NCBI RefSeq assembly: GCF_005938385.1
Contig: NZ_VCRA01000001.1
Coordinates: forward strand, 1 to 64,000
DNA from: Paenibacillus mesophilus
GTDB taxonomy: Bacteria; Bacillota; Bacilli; Paenibacillales; NBRC-103111
Direction of reading: 5' to 3'
DNA: 64,000 bases
Shown here: in pieces, positions 26,068 to 34,313 of the stretch
How the letters are laid out: every line of letters begins with the position of its first letter
How positions within the stretch are numbered: the first letter of the stretch is position 1
The notes under the pieces: model-generated
Databases searched by the model: none
What the model saw: only the letters and a program-made list of their open reading frames with translations
What the model was told of the DNA's origin: nothing
Made by a program: the position numbers and the translations under genes

Positions 26068-27024
26068 ATGGCACGTAACCCCATTTCATTTATGACGTGG
26101 AACTTATACGTAGGCACGGATTTTACACCGTTTTTCACGGCAACGCCGGAACTAATCCCCCAGTCGGTGACCGAAGTATTCCGGCAATTTCTCGCAACCG
26201 ATTTTCCTCTTCGGGCTGGAACGATCGCCCGGCTGATCGCTTCGAAAAAACCGGATCTCATCGGCTTGCAGGAAGCGGACCGGGTGCAGCTCAGTGTCCC
26301 CGGTTTGCCTGTCGTCACCTATGACTTCGTCCGATTGCTGTTAAGCGAGTTAAGAAAACGGGGATTGCACTACGAAGTGGCCGCAAAAAACAAAAATGTT
26401 TCAATCCGGCTGCCGACCAGCAACGGAGATGCGGTGCGATTGTTGGACAGGGACGTTATATTGATCAGAAAAGGATCGGGCTTGACCGTTCTCCGGCGGC
26501 AAGAAGCCAACTTCAAATCCAATTTGACTGTACAAATTGCAGGGCGGCCGTTTAAGATCGTACGAGGATGGTCGTCTATCGACGTGCTGGCTCATAAACG
26601 TATGTTTCGGATGATCAACACTCATCTCGATCCGCTTTCCCCCACGGTGCAGGTCGCTCAAGGAAATGAATTGCTGAAAGGACCGGCCAATACGAATTTG
26701 CCGCTGATCTTGCTGGGGGACTTCAATTCAAATGCTGGCGGCAAAGGCGAACCGACATATAACAAGTTTATCAAAGCCGGATTCATGGATGTCTGGAAGA
26801 AAGCGGGTAAAGGACGCGGATATACTTGCTGCCAGGACTCCGATCTGTTGAATGCCGTCTCCACTTTGAACAGAAGAATAGACTTAATATTGTTCAAAAA
26901 CGGTTGGGAACCCGTCAAGGCCGCGTTGACCGGAAATAAACAAAGCGATAGAACCCCTACCGCTCTCTGGCCTTCCGATCACGCTGCCTTATCGGCCACC
27001 ATGAGCTTAAAGAAAAATACTTAG
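26068..27024 (+). CDS. Endonuclease/exonuclease/phosphatase family protein
   Basis: A 318-residue cytosolic metal-dependent phosphoesterase of the DNase I-like fold. Motifs in order: FMTWNLYVG with the metal-binding Asn, LIGLQEADRV with the metal Glu, MINTHLDPLS, PLILLGDFNSN with the catalytic Asp-Asn pair, RIDLILFKNG and the C-terminal PSDHAALSA with the catalytic Asp-His. Substrates in this family range from DNA to phosphoinositides and sphingomyelin, and the sequence does not decide. AGGAGG precedes the ATG at 26068. An upstream ATG at 26050 overlaps this site. It is followed by its own terminator. Confidence 0.85.
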   Translation: MARNPISFMTWNLYVGTDFTPFFTATPELIPQSVTEVFRQFLATDFPLRAGTIARLIASKKPDLIGLQEADRVQLSVPGLPVVTYDFVRLLLSELRKRGLHYEVAAKNKNVSIRLPTSNGDAVRLLDRDVILIRKGSGLTVLRRQEANFKSNLTVQIAGRPFKIVRGWSSIDVLAHKRMFRMINTHLDPLSPTVQVAQGNELLKGPANTNLPLILLGDFNSNAGGKGEPTYNKFIKAGFMDVWKKAGKGRGYTCCQDSDLLNAVSTLNRRIDLILFKNGWEPVKAALTGNKQSDRTPTALWPSDHAALSATMSLKKNT

Positions 27025-27036
27025 TGAATGGCACTG

Positions 27037-27072
27037 CCCTTTCGCCGACGATGGCGGAAGGGATTTATTTTT
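27037..27072 (+). terminator. Intrinsic terminator
   Basis: Stem CCCTTTCGCC / GGCGGAAGGG (27037-27046 and 27053-27062) followed by ATTTATTTTT, just after the phosphoesterase gene. Confidence 0.85.
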
Positions 27073-27092
27073 GCCAGAGCCAAAAATTGCGT

Positions 27093-27123
27093 TTGACATT
27101 GACGCGGCGTAAAGGTGTACGAT
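27093..27123 (+). promoter_or_regulatory. MerR-type promoter with 19-bp spacer
   Basis: TTGACA (27093-27098) and TACGAT (27118-27123) are separated by 19 bp. Long 19-bp spacers are the hallmark of promoters untwisted by MerR-family activators. The promoter sits 23 bp before the MerR/TipAS start, which suggests autoregulation. Confidence 0.6.
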
Positions 27124-27145
27124 GAATTTGTCAGGAGGAGCGAAC

Positions 27146-27913
27146 ATGGAATATACCGTACAAAAGCTGGGGCAACTGGCGGGAATAAGCACCCGGACGC
27201 TGCGATATTACGATCAGATTGGCATTCTCAAGCCGGCGAGAATCAATTCCTCGGGATATCGCATCTACGGGCAGCGGGAGGTCGACCGGCTGCAGCAAAT
27301 TTTATTCTACCGGGAGCTCGGGGTCGGTTTGGAGGAGATCAAGGAATTGCTCGCCTCGCCATCGTTCGATGCCGGCCTGGCACTGAGGGAGCATCACAGG
27401 AAGCTTCTGGAGAAACGGGAGCAATTGGATGCGCTGATAGCCAATGTCGAGCTGACGTTGGCCGCAAGAGAGGGGAGTAAAACGATGACCGACAAGCAAA
27501 AGTTCGAAGGCTTCAAGCAAAAATTGATCGATGACAACGAGAACAAATATGGCGAGGAAATCCGCAAAAAATATGGCGATGAGCAAGTCGACAAAGCGAA
27601 CAGCAAAATAAAAGGCATGACCGAGAAACAATACGCCGAGCTCGAGCAGCTCGCCCTCGACATCCACTCGACGCTTGCCGAAGCTTTCGCGACCGGCGAT
27701 CCGGCGGGAGAGCTCGCGCAAAAGGCGGCGGACTTGCACCGTCAATGGCTCAGCTTCTACTGGGACAGCTACAGCAAGGAAGCACACGCGGGCGTGGCCC
27801 AAATGTACGTGGACGACGAAAGGTTCACCGCTTATTACGACAAGGATCAGAGCGGCGTAGCCGCCTTCCTCCGTGATGCGGTACTGATTTATACCGGCCA
27901 AGGCAAAGCGTGA
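27146..27913 (+). CDS. MerR-family regulator with TipAS ligand-binding domain
   Basis: A 255-residue regulator. Residues 1-70 are the MerR winged helix (YTVQKLGQLAGISTRTLRYY, GYRIYGQREVDRL), residues 75-110 the dimerisation coiled coil, and residues 115-255 a TipAS domain (FKQKLIDDNENKYGEEIRK, GVAQMYVDDERFTAYYD). TipA proteins bind thiopeptides and other multidrug ligands and activate their own promoter. The start at 27146 follows AGGAGG. The upstream ATG at 27122 would overlap the promoter -10. It is a single gene, as the next gene is convergent. Confidence 0.9.
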   Translation: MEYTVQKLGQLAGISTRTLRYYDQIGILKPARINSSGYRIYGQREVDRLQQILFYRELGVGLEEIKELLASPSFDAGLALREHHRKLLEKREQLDALIANVELTLAAREGSKTMTDKQKFEGFKQKLIDDNENKYGEEIRKKYGDEQVDKANSKIKGMTEKQYAELEQLALDIHSTLAEAFATGDPAGELAQKAADLHRQWLSFYWDSYSKEAHAGVAQMYVDDERFTAYYDKDQSGVAAFLRDAVLIYTGQGKA

Positions 27914-27919
27914 TTAAGA

Positions 27920-27961
27920 CCGAACACCCCTTCATTCCGTCAGGAGCAAAGGGGTGTTCGG
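27920..27961. terminator. Bidirectional hairpin between convergent genes
   Basis: CCGAACACCCCTT and its exact inverse (27920-27932 and 27949-27961) with a 16-base loop, between the MerR gene and the convergent carboxypeptidase-like gene. There is no clear T run, so termination is inferred from position and stem strength. Confidence 0.65.
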
Positions 27962-27974
27962 CGCGTTCCGGCCG

Positions 27975-29132
27975 TCAACCTTTCTTGCAGCGGTAATAAT
28001 CGGCAATACCGCGAATGATCGCTTCTCCGGCTGCGGCGTTTTCCGCTTTCGTCAGCAGACTCCCCCCGCCCTCGCACAGCACCCCGGTTACTCCGAATTG
28101 CCGCTGCGGACCGCCGTTCCAGCCTTCCGCCATTCCGAGCGGTTCCTTCGCAAGACGCAGCGTTTTGACAAGATGCTCCGGGTCATGCTTCCCGATCCCA
28201 TCCCGCAGCGCCGTCCACTCTCCGAGCGGACCCGAAAACTCCGGCCCCGGATACAAGATCGGCTCCACCGCTCCCCCCCACGTATGCATATTCCAAATCG
28301 TCGTCATGGGAGTATCGGAAGCGATCAGCCGTTCCAGGTCGCGCTGACATAGATAAGCTTCATGCGCTTGCAGCCGATGGTCCGCCGCGGGAAGCGAGTA
28401 GCTCCGGTTCATATCCACTCCTTGCCCGTTCACCCGATACCATCCGTTGGACGGACCGTCCGGGCACATCATGATTACAAAATGGCAAACCGTCCGTTCC
28501 AGAAACGATCCGGCCTGCGGGTCGCGCAGCAGCCAATCGATCATGCCGATCATGCGCCATTGGGCATTATGTTCCCCGGGATGCGTATTGATCATATAAT
28601 GCGCCCACCGTTCGGAGCGGGCATATGGACCAGCCGGTGCCGTAATCTCCAGCCGGTACACCGTTCGGCCGCCGAGAGACAGGCCCAGCGGGTGGACGGC
28701 AACGAGCGGATGGACTCTCCACTCCCCGATCAATCGCTCCAGCAACTCGTACGACAGAGGCACTTGATGACCGAAATAAACGGCATTTTCTGTAAATTCG
28801 GGGAACAGAAAATAATTTCGTTCCGCGCTGTCCGTCTCCCAGCCTATCGGCTGCCAATGCTCGTTGTCGTGCGACCACGAGTAGCGGTATTCGTTCATCG
28901 GGTATTGTCCGCCTCCGGCCACCGGAGCAACTACGTCCAACCGCAGCCGATTTCCTTTGGCATGCCGGCGTATGATAAACTGCGGTTTGTTCGTCCACTT
29001 CGGTTGATTCGGAGCCGTGCCCAATATCATGCGAAAATGGTTGACGCCGATATGCTCCAGCGCCGCCCCTTGGCTGCCATACTCGCCGTCGAGCGAAAAA
29101 TCCGACAAAGACAGCTCCTGCTTGTTACTCAT
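27975..29132 (-). CDS. M14-type zinc carboxypeptidase-like protein
   Basis: A 385-residue protein with a beta-rich N-terminal domain (to about 125) and an M14 carboxypeptidase-like catalytic domain. The zinc site appears as HPGE (His184, Glu187) plus His283 in IWNMHTWGG. The substrate motif NGQGVDMNRSY lies between them, and Glu354 in VLCEGGGS is a good candidate for the general base. It has no signal peptide. Members of this group include cytosolic carboxypeptidases and deacylases, so the substrate stays open. GGAGG stands about 8 nt before the ATG. It is oriented away from the pilus operon. Confidence 0.78.
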   Translation of the reverse strand: MSNKQELSLSDFSLDGEYGSQGAALEHIGVNHFRMILGTAPNQPKWTNKPQFIIRRHAKGNRLRLDVVAPVAGGGQYPMNEYRYSWSHDNEHWQPIGWETDSAERNYFLFPEFTENAVYFGHQVPLSYELLERLIGEWRVHPLVAVHPLGLSLGGRTVYRLEITAPAGPYARSERWAHYMINTHPGEHNAQWRMIGMIDWLLRDPQAGSFLERTVCHFVIMMCPDGPSNGWYRVNGQGVDMNRSYSLPAADHRLQAHEAYLCQRDLERLIASDTPMTTIWNMHTWGGAVEPILYPGPEFSGPLGEWTALRDGIGKHDPEHLVKTLRLAKEPLGMAEGWNGGPQRQFGVTGVLCEGGGSLLTKAENAAAGEAIIRGIADYYRCKKG

Positions 29133-29325
29133 AGCAATCCTCCGATGCAGAATTTTGCCACACGAGTGATGATTGGAAGTCTTGAAATCGGCTGCCGGCG
29201 GTTTTCGTTAACGTTGAACCGGAGGCGTCGATTCTCGAACTATTAACTCATAGGTGAGGAACCGGTACTCGGCCTTCTTCTCCTGGTTCGAAATAAGCAT
29301 GATTGCACACTTTAATCAAGATTCG

Positions 29326-29337
29326 TCACTCGAGTGA
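29326..29337. promoter_or_regulatory. Palindromic operator-like site
   Basis: TCACTCGAGTGA is a perfect 12-bp palindrome. A related half, CGAGTGAT, recurs at 29163-29170 just before the carboxypeptidase-like gene. The 29133-29403 stretch otherwise shows no gene. A regulator binding both sites is possible. Confidence 0.35.
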
Positions 29338-29403
29338 TAGATTCATAGTAATTCAATATAGGAATCAAGTCAATACGGGAAACCGTTCTGGAATTTTCTG
29401 CTG

Positions 29404-29433
29404 TTGACCGCACCCGAACATCTATGATTTAAT
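29404..29433 (+). promoter_or_regulatory. Sigma-A-type promoter of the type IV pilus operon
   Basis: TTGACC (29404-29409), an 18-bp spacer and TTTAAT (29428-29433). The predicted start of transcription near 29440 falls exactly where the structured leader begins. Confidence 0.55.
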
Positions 29434-29439
29434 ATAGCT

Positions 29440-29565
29440 GGCGAGGAGTAAAGTTTACTCCTTTAAGCGGAAGCGATGATCGGCTGTCTGTAACTGGGCA
29501 CTTGGACAGCAAGGAGCGAGTAGTGCAACCGACCGACCTTTCTATTGAAGAAAAGGTCTTTTTTT
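29440..29565 (+). ncRNA. Structured 5' leader of the pilus operon, possible riboswitch
   Basis: A perfect hairpin GGAGTAAA-G-TTTACTCC (29445-29461) is followed by a second domain with stem GCTGTC / GACAGC (29483-29488 and 29505-29510) and a possible closing pair CGG / CCG. It ends in a terminator hairpin at 29535-29565. The arrangement suggests a ligand- or protein-controlled attenuator. I looked for the c-di-GMP-I and c-di-GMP-II cores that often control pili and did not find them, so the class is unassigned. Confidence 0.5.
29535..29565 (+). terminator. Intrinsic terminator in the pil leader
   Basis: GACCTTT / AAAGGTC (29535-29541 and 29552-29558) followed by seven T, 57 bp before pilB. 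Placed between promoter and first gene, it must be bypassed for pilus expression. Its left arm overlaps a repeated GACC that could pair upstream. Confidence 0.8.
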
Positions 29566-29621
29566 CGTTCCTTCACTTGGACTAGTCGAAAGAATAGTAA
29601 TCCGGGGGGATGTGCGATCGT

Positions 29622-31289
29622 ATGGCCATACATAAGAGATTAGGCGACTTGCTCGTGGAAGCCGGGCTTTTGACGGAGGAGCAGCTGCAGACGGCTCTAA
29701 CGGAGCAGCAGGAAACGAAGATGAGGCTCGGAGAATTTCTCATTGCGCGCAGCTTCATCACCGAGCAGCAGTTGATAGAAACGCTGGAATTTCAGCTCGG
29801 AATTCCTCATGTTCAGCTGTACAAGCAAGTGATCGAACAAAAAGTGATCAACATTATCCCGCAGCGGCTGGCCGAACAGCATCAGGTGCTGCCGATCCGG
29901 ACCGAGGGCAACAAGCTTATATTGGCCATGGCGGATCCGCTCGATTATTTCGCCATCGACGAGCTGCGGATGAGTACCGGCTACCGCATCGAACCGACCA
30001 TAGCGGCACGGGAGGAGCTTAAACGGGCGATCCGGCGTTACTACGGACTGCAGGAGTCCGTGGAGCAGATCAGCCAAATCTTGCAAACCCGCAGCCAGGA
30101 AGAGTCGAAGCCGCAGCCGGAGGAAGAAGATTCGCCCGTCGTCAAGACGGTCAACCAAATCATTACCCAAGCCGTGCAAATGGGCGCGAGCGATATTCAT
30201 TTCGACCCGCAGGAAGACTGTCTGCGCATCCGTTACCGGGTGGACGGCATGATGCGCACCGAGCGGACGCTGCCGCCCCATATGCAGAGCGTCATTATCG
30301 CGCGGATTAAAGTGATGGGCAATCTGAACGTGGCGGAACGGCGGCTTCCTCAGGACGGCCGGGTCGAGATCGAAATTCAATACCGCAAAATCGACATCCG
30401 CATTTCCACGCTTCCGACGATCCATGGCGAGAAGGTCGTTATGCGTATTCTCGATTTGGGCAGCACGTTAACGGAAATCGAAAAGCTCGGCTTGTCGGAG
30501 CACAATCAGCAGCTGTTTTATAAAGGCATTCAAAACGCTCACGGAGTCGTACTCATTACCGGACCGACGGGCAGCGGGAAAACGACTACGCTGTATTCCG
30601 CGCTGGCCCGGCTCAATCATGACGAAGTCAATATCATTACCGTAGAAGATCCCGTCGAGTACCAGTTGAAGGGCATTAATCAGGTGCAGGTCAATCCGGC
30701 TACGGGGGTTACTTTCGCCCGCGGGCTTCGGACCATTCTGCGCCAGGACCCCAATATCGTCATGATCGGCGAGATCCGCGACAGCGAGACGGCTGAAATT
30801 GCGGTACGGGCGGCGATGACCGGCCACTTGGTGCTCAGTACGCTTCACACGAACAGCGCCGTGAATGCCGTCACCCGACTGATCGATATGGGCGTTCAAC
30901 CGTTTCTCGTATCCTCATCGGTCCACTGTATCGTCGCACAGCGGTTAGTACGGCGCATCTGTCCGCGCTGCTCGTCCGAATACACCCCGTTGGAAGAGGA
31001 ATCCAAGCTGCTTCGTCAACACGGTTTGCATGCGCAAAAGCTGAGGAAGGGAACCGGCTGCGGCGATTGCGCGAGAAGCGGATACAAGGGGAGGCTGGCG
31101 ATACATGAGATTTTGCTCGTGGATGACACGTTACGGTCGATGATATTGCAGCGCCGTTCGGATAGCGAGTACAGATCATACGCAATTCAAAACGGAATGA
31201 TTCCGATGATGCAGGACGGACTTGCCAAGGTGGCTGCCGGGTTGACGACATTTTCCGAGGTTTTTCGCGTTGTAGGCAGCGATATTTGA
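29622..31289 (+). CDS. pilB: Type IV pilus extension ATPase PilB
   Basis: A 555-residue hexameric motor that powers pilin polymerisation at the cytoplasmic membrane. The N-terminal domain (1-150: KRLGDLLVEAGLLTEEQL, RLGEFLIARSFITEQQL) is the GspE/MshE-type ligand and partner module. The motor follows with Walker A GPTGSGKTT near 316, Asp box EDPVEYQ, Walker B VMIGEIRDSETAE near 380 and His box GHLVLSTLHT. The zinc tetracysteine site is CPRC near 446 and CGDC near 477. The ATG at 29622 lies 12 nt after GGGGGG. An ATG at 29610 is too close to it. MshE-type N-domains can bind c-di-GMP, and the RLGDLL/RLGEFL repeats fit that pattern. Confidence 0.93.
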   Translation: MAIHKRLGDLLVEAGLLTEEQLQTALTEQQETKMRLGEFLIARSFITEQQLIETLEFQLGIPHVQLYKQVIEQKVINIIPQRLAEQHQVLPIRTEGNKLILAMADPLDYFAIDELRMSTGYRIEPTIAAREELKRAIRRYYGLQESVEQISQILQTRSQEESKPQPEEEDSPVVKTVNQIITQAVQMGASDIHFDPQEDCLRIRYRVDGMMRTERTLPPHMQSVIIARIKVMGNLNVAERRLPQDGRVEIEIQYRKIDIRISTLPTIHGEKVVMRILDLGSTLTEIEKLGLSEHNQQLFYKGIQNAHGVVLITGPTGSGKTTTLYSALARLNHDEVNIITVEDPVEYQLKGINQVQVNPATGVTFARGLRTILRQDPNIVMIGEIRDSETAEIAVRAAMTGHLVLSTLHTNSAVNAVTRLIDMGVQPFLVSSSVHCIVAQRLVRRICPRCSSEYTPLEEESKLLRQHGLHAQKLRKGTGCGDCARSGYKGRLAIHEILLVDDTLRSMILQRRSDSEYRSYAIQNGMIPMMQDGLAKVAAGLTTFSEVFRVVGSDI

Positions 31290-31436
31290 CAAATAGAAAC
31301 AAAATCTACACATATAATTAGTTCTAAAAGACTATTTGGAGTATATACTTTCCATATATTCCTTGTATAATAATGAATAAATGCACATTTCCTGCAGTTA
31401 TGTCCATGATGCTCCGGGAGAGGTTGATGGTAGAAG

Positions 31437-32477
31437 ATGGATATGATCGAACTGATGAAATATGCCGTTCAGCACAAAGCTTCGGACATCCATATTACGG
31501 TGCATTCTCCCCCGATGCTGCGAATTCACGGCAGCTTGAAGCCTGTCGGAGCCGAGACGCTGACTCCTTCCTCGACTCTGGACATGGCGAAGGAACTGAT
31601 GACAACCGAGCAGTTCGAGAGCTTCATGGAGAAGGGAGACCTCGACTTCTCTTACGGTATCCCGGATGTATCCCGTTATCGTGTCAATGCCTTCCTGCAA
31701 AAAGGAAACGCCAGCCTTACCGTACGTCTTATTCCCGAACGAATACCCGCTATGGAGATGCTCGGTTTGCCTCCGATCGCCGAGGAATTCGCCAGGAAGC
31801 CGCAAGGCTTGCTGCTTGTTACAGGCCCGACCGGAAGTGGTAAATCGACCACGCTCGCTGCCATTCTCGATTACGTCAATCGTACTCGCAACGACCACAT
31901 CATCACGCTGGAAGATCCGATCGAGTTCGTGCACGGCCATAAGTCCTGCATCGTAAACCAGCGGGAAGTCGGAGTCGATACGGCATCGTTCTCGACCGGA
32001 CTGAGAGCCGCGCTTCGTCAAGACCCGGACGTGATTCTCGTCGGCGAGCTGCGCGATCTCGAAACGATCGGCATCGCGATTACGGCAGCGGAAACGGGAC
32101 ACCTCGTCTTCGGTACGCTTCATACCGCGGACGCGCCCCAAACGATCGACCGCATCATCGACGTCTTCCCTCCGGAGTCGCAGCAGCAAATCCGCGTTCA
32201 GCTCGCATCCGTGCTGCTGGGCGTCATGGCGCAGCGCCTGCTCCCGACGGCCGACGGCAGCGGACGGGTGGCGGCGATCGAGGTTATGGTCAATACGCCG
32301 GCGATCGCCAACCTGATCCGCTCCGAGAAGGTGCACCAAATCCGCTCGGCGATGCAGACCGGCAAGGCGCAAGGCATGCAGACGATGGAAATGTCGCTTC
32401 GCGAGCTGCTGCAGCGACGTCTTGTCACAGTAGAGGCGGCGAAGGAAGCGATGTTCGGCTTTGCCGACCTGCAATAA
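31437..32477 (+). CDS. pilT: Type IV pilus retraction ATPase PilT
   Basis: A 346-residue motor of the PilT family, lacking the long N-terminus and zinc site of PilB. Visible motifs are ASDIHITVHSPPMLRIHG near the start, Walker A GPTGSGKSTT near 131, the Asp box LEDPIEFVH, Walker B ILVGELRDLETI and His box GHLVFGTLHT near 222. The C-terminal AIRSEK-type helix (NLIRSEKVHQIRSAMQTG) is characteristic. It drives pilus retraction, hence twitching and possibly DNA uptake. It lies 147 bp after pilB. The intervening stretch is AT-rich and may hold an internal promoter. Confidence 0.93.
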   Translation: MDMIELMKYAVQHKASDIHITVHSPPMLRIHGSLKPVGAETLTPSSTLDMAKELMTTEQFESFMEKGDLDFSYGIPDVSRYRVNAFLQKGNASLTVRLIPERIPAMEMLGLPPIAEEFARKPQGLLLVTGPTGSGKSTTLAAILDYVNRTRNDHIITLEDPIEFVHGHKSCIVNQREVGVDTASFSTGLRAALRQDPDVILVGELRDLETIGIAITAAETGHLVFGTLHTADAPQTIDRIIDVFPPESQQQIRVQLASVLLGVMAQRLLPTADGSGRVAAIEVMVNTPAIANLIRSEKVHQIRSAMQTGKAQGMQTMEMSLRELLQRRLVTVEAAKEAMFGFADLQ

Positions 32478-32537
32478 ACATATTCCCGCTCACCCGCCGT
32501 AGGCAGCTTAGATCATCCAATCGCACGTACGGAGCTG

Positions 32538-33755
32538 ATGCCTGTGCCCAAGTTTATGTATAAAGCCGTCGACGATTACGGCAAATATTCCAAAGGCGCT
32601 CTGGAAGCCCAATCGTTTCAGCAGGCGGTCGAAGAATTGAAAAGCCGAGGACTTTGGGTTCTGCACTTATTCGATCCGAGCAAAAGCATCCTGCATAAGG
32701 AGATCGCCTTCGGCGGGCCGAAGGTCAAAAACGAGCATTTTACCGTGTTTTGCCGACAGCTTGCCACTATGTACAAAGCCGGCATCAGCATGGTCGAAGC
32801 AGTACGCGTGCTCGGAGAGCAAAGCTCGAGCAAGGAATTCAAAAAAATATTGGCACGCATATCCGAAGACATGCAGCGGGGTACGCAATTTTCCGCCGCG
32901 GCGGCGCAATATCCGACCGTGTTCTCGGTCGTATTCGTGAGTATGATCCGCGCGGGAGAAGCGAGCGGGAACCTCGACGATATGCTGACCCGGTTGGCCT
33001 CCTTCTACGAGAAAGAGCATAACACCAAAGAGAAGGTCAAGTCCGCGATGATCTATCCGATCGTGATGGGATTTGTAACGATTCTTGTCGTCAGCTTGAT
33101 GATGACCTTCGTCATCCCGAGATACATCGCGAATTTCCAGGCGATGGGGCTGGAGCTTCCCCTCCCTACCCGGATCATTATTGCCATTAGCGATTGGATG
33201 CTTGCCTACTGGTACTTGATTCCTTTATTCGCGGCGGCTCCGGGACTTCTGATCGGCTCCATGAAGAAGTCGAAGTTAGGTACATACTATTGGGATTTGC
33301 TCCGGCTGCGCATTCCGGTGTTCGGGAAGCTTGCTCATAAACAATCGATCGCACGGTTCTGCCGCACATTCAGCTCCCTGCATTCGGCGGCGATTCCGAT
33401 GCTTCAGACGATGACGATCGTCTCCTCGGTAGTCGGCAACGAAGTGATCGGCAAGCTGATCCTGCAATCCCGCGAAGGATTGCGGAACGGCAGCTCCATC
33501 GCGGAGCCTTTTCGCGGCAGCTGGTTATTTCCTCCGATGGTCGTACAGATGCTGGCGATCGGCGAAAGGGCCGGCGCGCTGGACAGTATGCTGGAGAAGG
33601 TCGCCGATTTCTATGAAGCGGATGTCGATGCGATGGCGGACCGGTTGAAATCGCTGCTGGAGCCTTTCATGATTTTATTTATTTCGGGTATCGTCGGTGG
33701 GATCGTCACGGCGCTCATGCTGCCGACGTTCAAGCTGATGCAGAACCTTCATTAA
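32538..33755 (+). CDS. pilC: Type IV pilus inner-membrane platform protein PilC
   Basis: A 405-residue polytopic membrane protein of the GspF/PilC family with two repeated cytoplasmic four-helix domains. The first runs from about 70 to 195 (FTVFCRQLATMYKAGISMVEA, MIRAGEASGNLDDML), the second from about 270 to 390 (RFCRTFSSLHSAAIPMLQT, MLAIGERAGALDSMLEKV). Three membrane segments are seen near 170-195, 220-245 and 375-400. It couples the PilB and PilT motors to pilin insertion. It follows pilT by 60 bp in the same operon. Confidence 0.93.
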   Translation: MPVPKFMYKAVDDYGKYSKGALEAQSFQQAVEELKSRGLWVLHLFDPSKSILHKEIAFGGPKVKNEHFTVFCRQLATMYKAGISMVEAVRVLGEQSSSKEFKKILARISEDMQRGTQFSAAAAQYPTVFSVVFVSMIRAGEASGNLDDMLTRLASFYEKEHNTKEKVKSAMIYPIVMGFVTILVVSLMMTFVIPRYIANFQAMGLELPLPTRIIIAISDWMLAYWYLIPLFAAAPGLLIGSMKKSKLGTYYWDLLRLRIPVFGKLAHKQSIARFCRTFSSLHSAAIPMLQTMTIVSSVVGNEVIGKLILQSREGLRNGSSIAEPFRGSWLFPPMVVQMLAIGERAGALDSMLEKVADFYEADVDAMADRLKSLLEPFMILFISGIVGGIVTALMLPTFKLMQNLH

Positions 33756-33814
33756 TAGGCGGTAGTAATGATTCATTACTATATAATCACTGACAGAGGG
33801 GAATGGACACGTTT

Positions 33815-34240
33815 ATGAAAAAATGGAAGCTGCTTAAAAATCAGAAAGGCTTGACGCTGGTCGAATTGCTCGCCGTTATCGTCATTTTGGGCATTATCGC
33901 GGCAATTGCAATTCCATCCATCGGAGGTATTGTCGAAAACTCGAAAAGAAATGCCGATGCAGAAACCGATACTTTGGTACGCGAAGCGGCAATTCTTTAT
34001 TTAACGACTGTCGATCCGGATGGAAATGGACTTCTGGCCGGTGGTGGAGCAGTTGCAGGCTATACTGCTGGAACGCCGGATACCGTAACGGCTACGACCC
34101 TGCAAGCACAAGGATATTTGAGAAACATTCCTAGACGCCAATCGAACACGACAGGAACGGATAACTATAATGCGATTCCTGTTCAGTATGGCAACGGAGG
34201 CTGGACTTCTCCTGCTGCAACAGCTATAACCTTCAACTAA
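33815..34240 (+). CDS. pilA: Type IV major pilin PilA
   Basis: A 141-residue prepilin with a 12-residue basic leader (MKKWKLLKNQKG) and the cleavage signature G|LTLVELL. Glu sits at +5 of the mature protein and is followed by a hydrophobic helix (AVIVILGIIAAIAIPSIGG). The mature domain is short, threonine- and glycine-rich, and lacks the disulfide loop of Gram-negative pilins, as is usual in Firmicutes. The ATG at 33815 gives a normal leader. The ATG at 33803 lies only one base after the GAGGGG site. The stem-loop that follows may raise pilA mRNA relative to neighbours. Confidence 0.92.
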   Translation: MKKWKLLKNQKGLTLVELLAVIVILGIIAAIAIPSIGGIVENSKRNADAETDTLVREAAILYLTTVDPDGNGLLAGGGAVAGYTAGTPDTVTATTLQAQGYLRNIPRRQSNTTGTDNYNAIPVQYGNGGWTSPAATAITFN

Positions 34241-34253
34241 TGCTATAATCCGA

Positions 34254-34289
34254 TTAACGAAGGTAACTCCAACGGGTTACCTTCGTTAA
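34254..34289 (+). terminator. Stem-loop between pilA and pilD
   Basis: TTAACGAAGGTAAC and its exact inverse (34254-34267, 34276-34289) with an 8-base loop and no real T run. It is more likely a partial terminator or mRNA-stabilising structure after the highly expressed pilin than a full stop. Confidence 0.6.
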
Positions 34290-34313
34290 ATCTTATCCCG
34301 CTAAGAGGTTGGC

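Noticed and set aside
29440..29565. c-di-GMP-I or c-di-GMP-II riboswitch before pilB
   Set aside because: The conserved cores of these classes are not present, so only an unassigned structured leader is reported.
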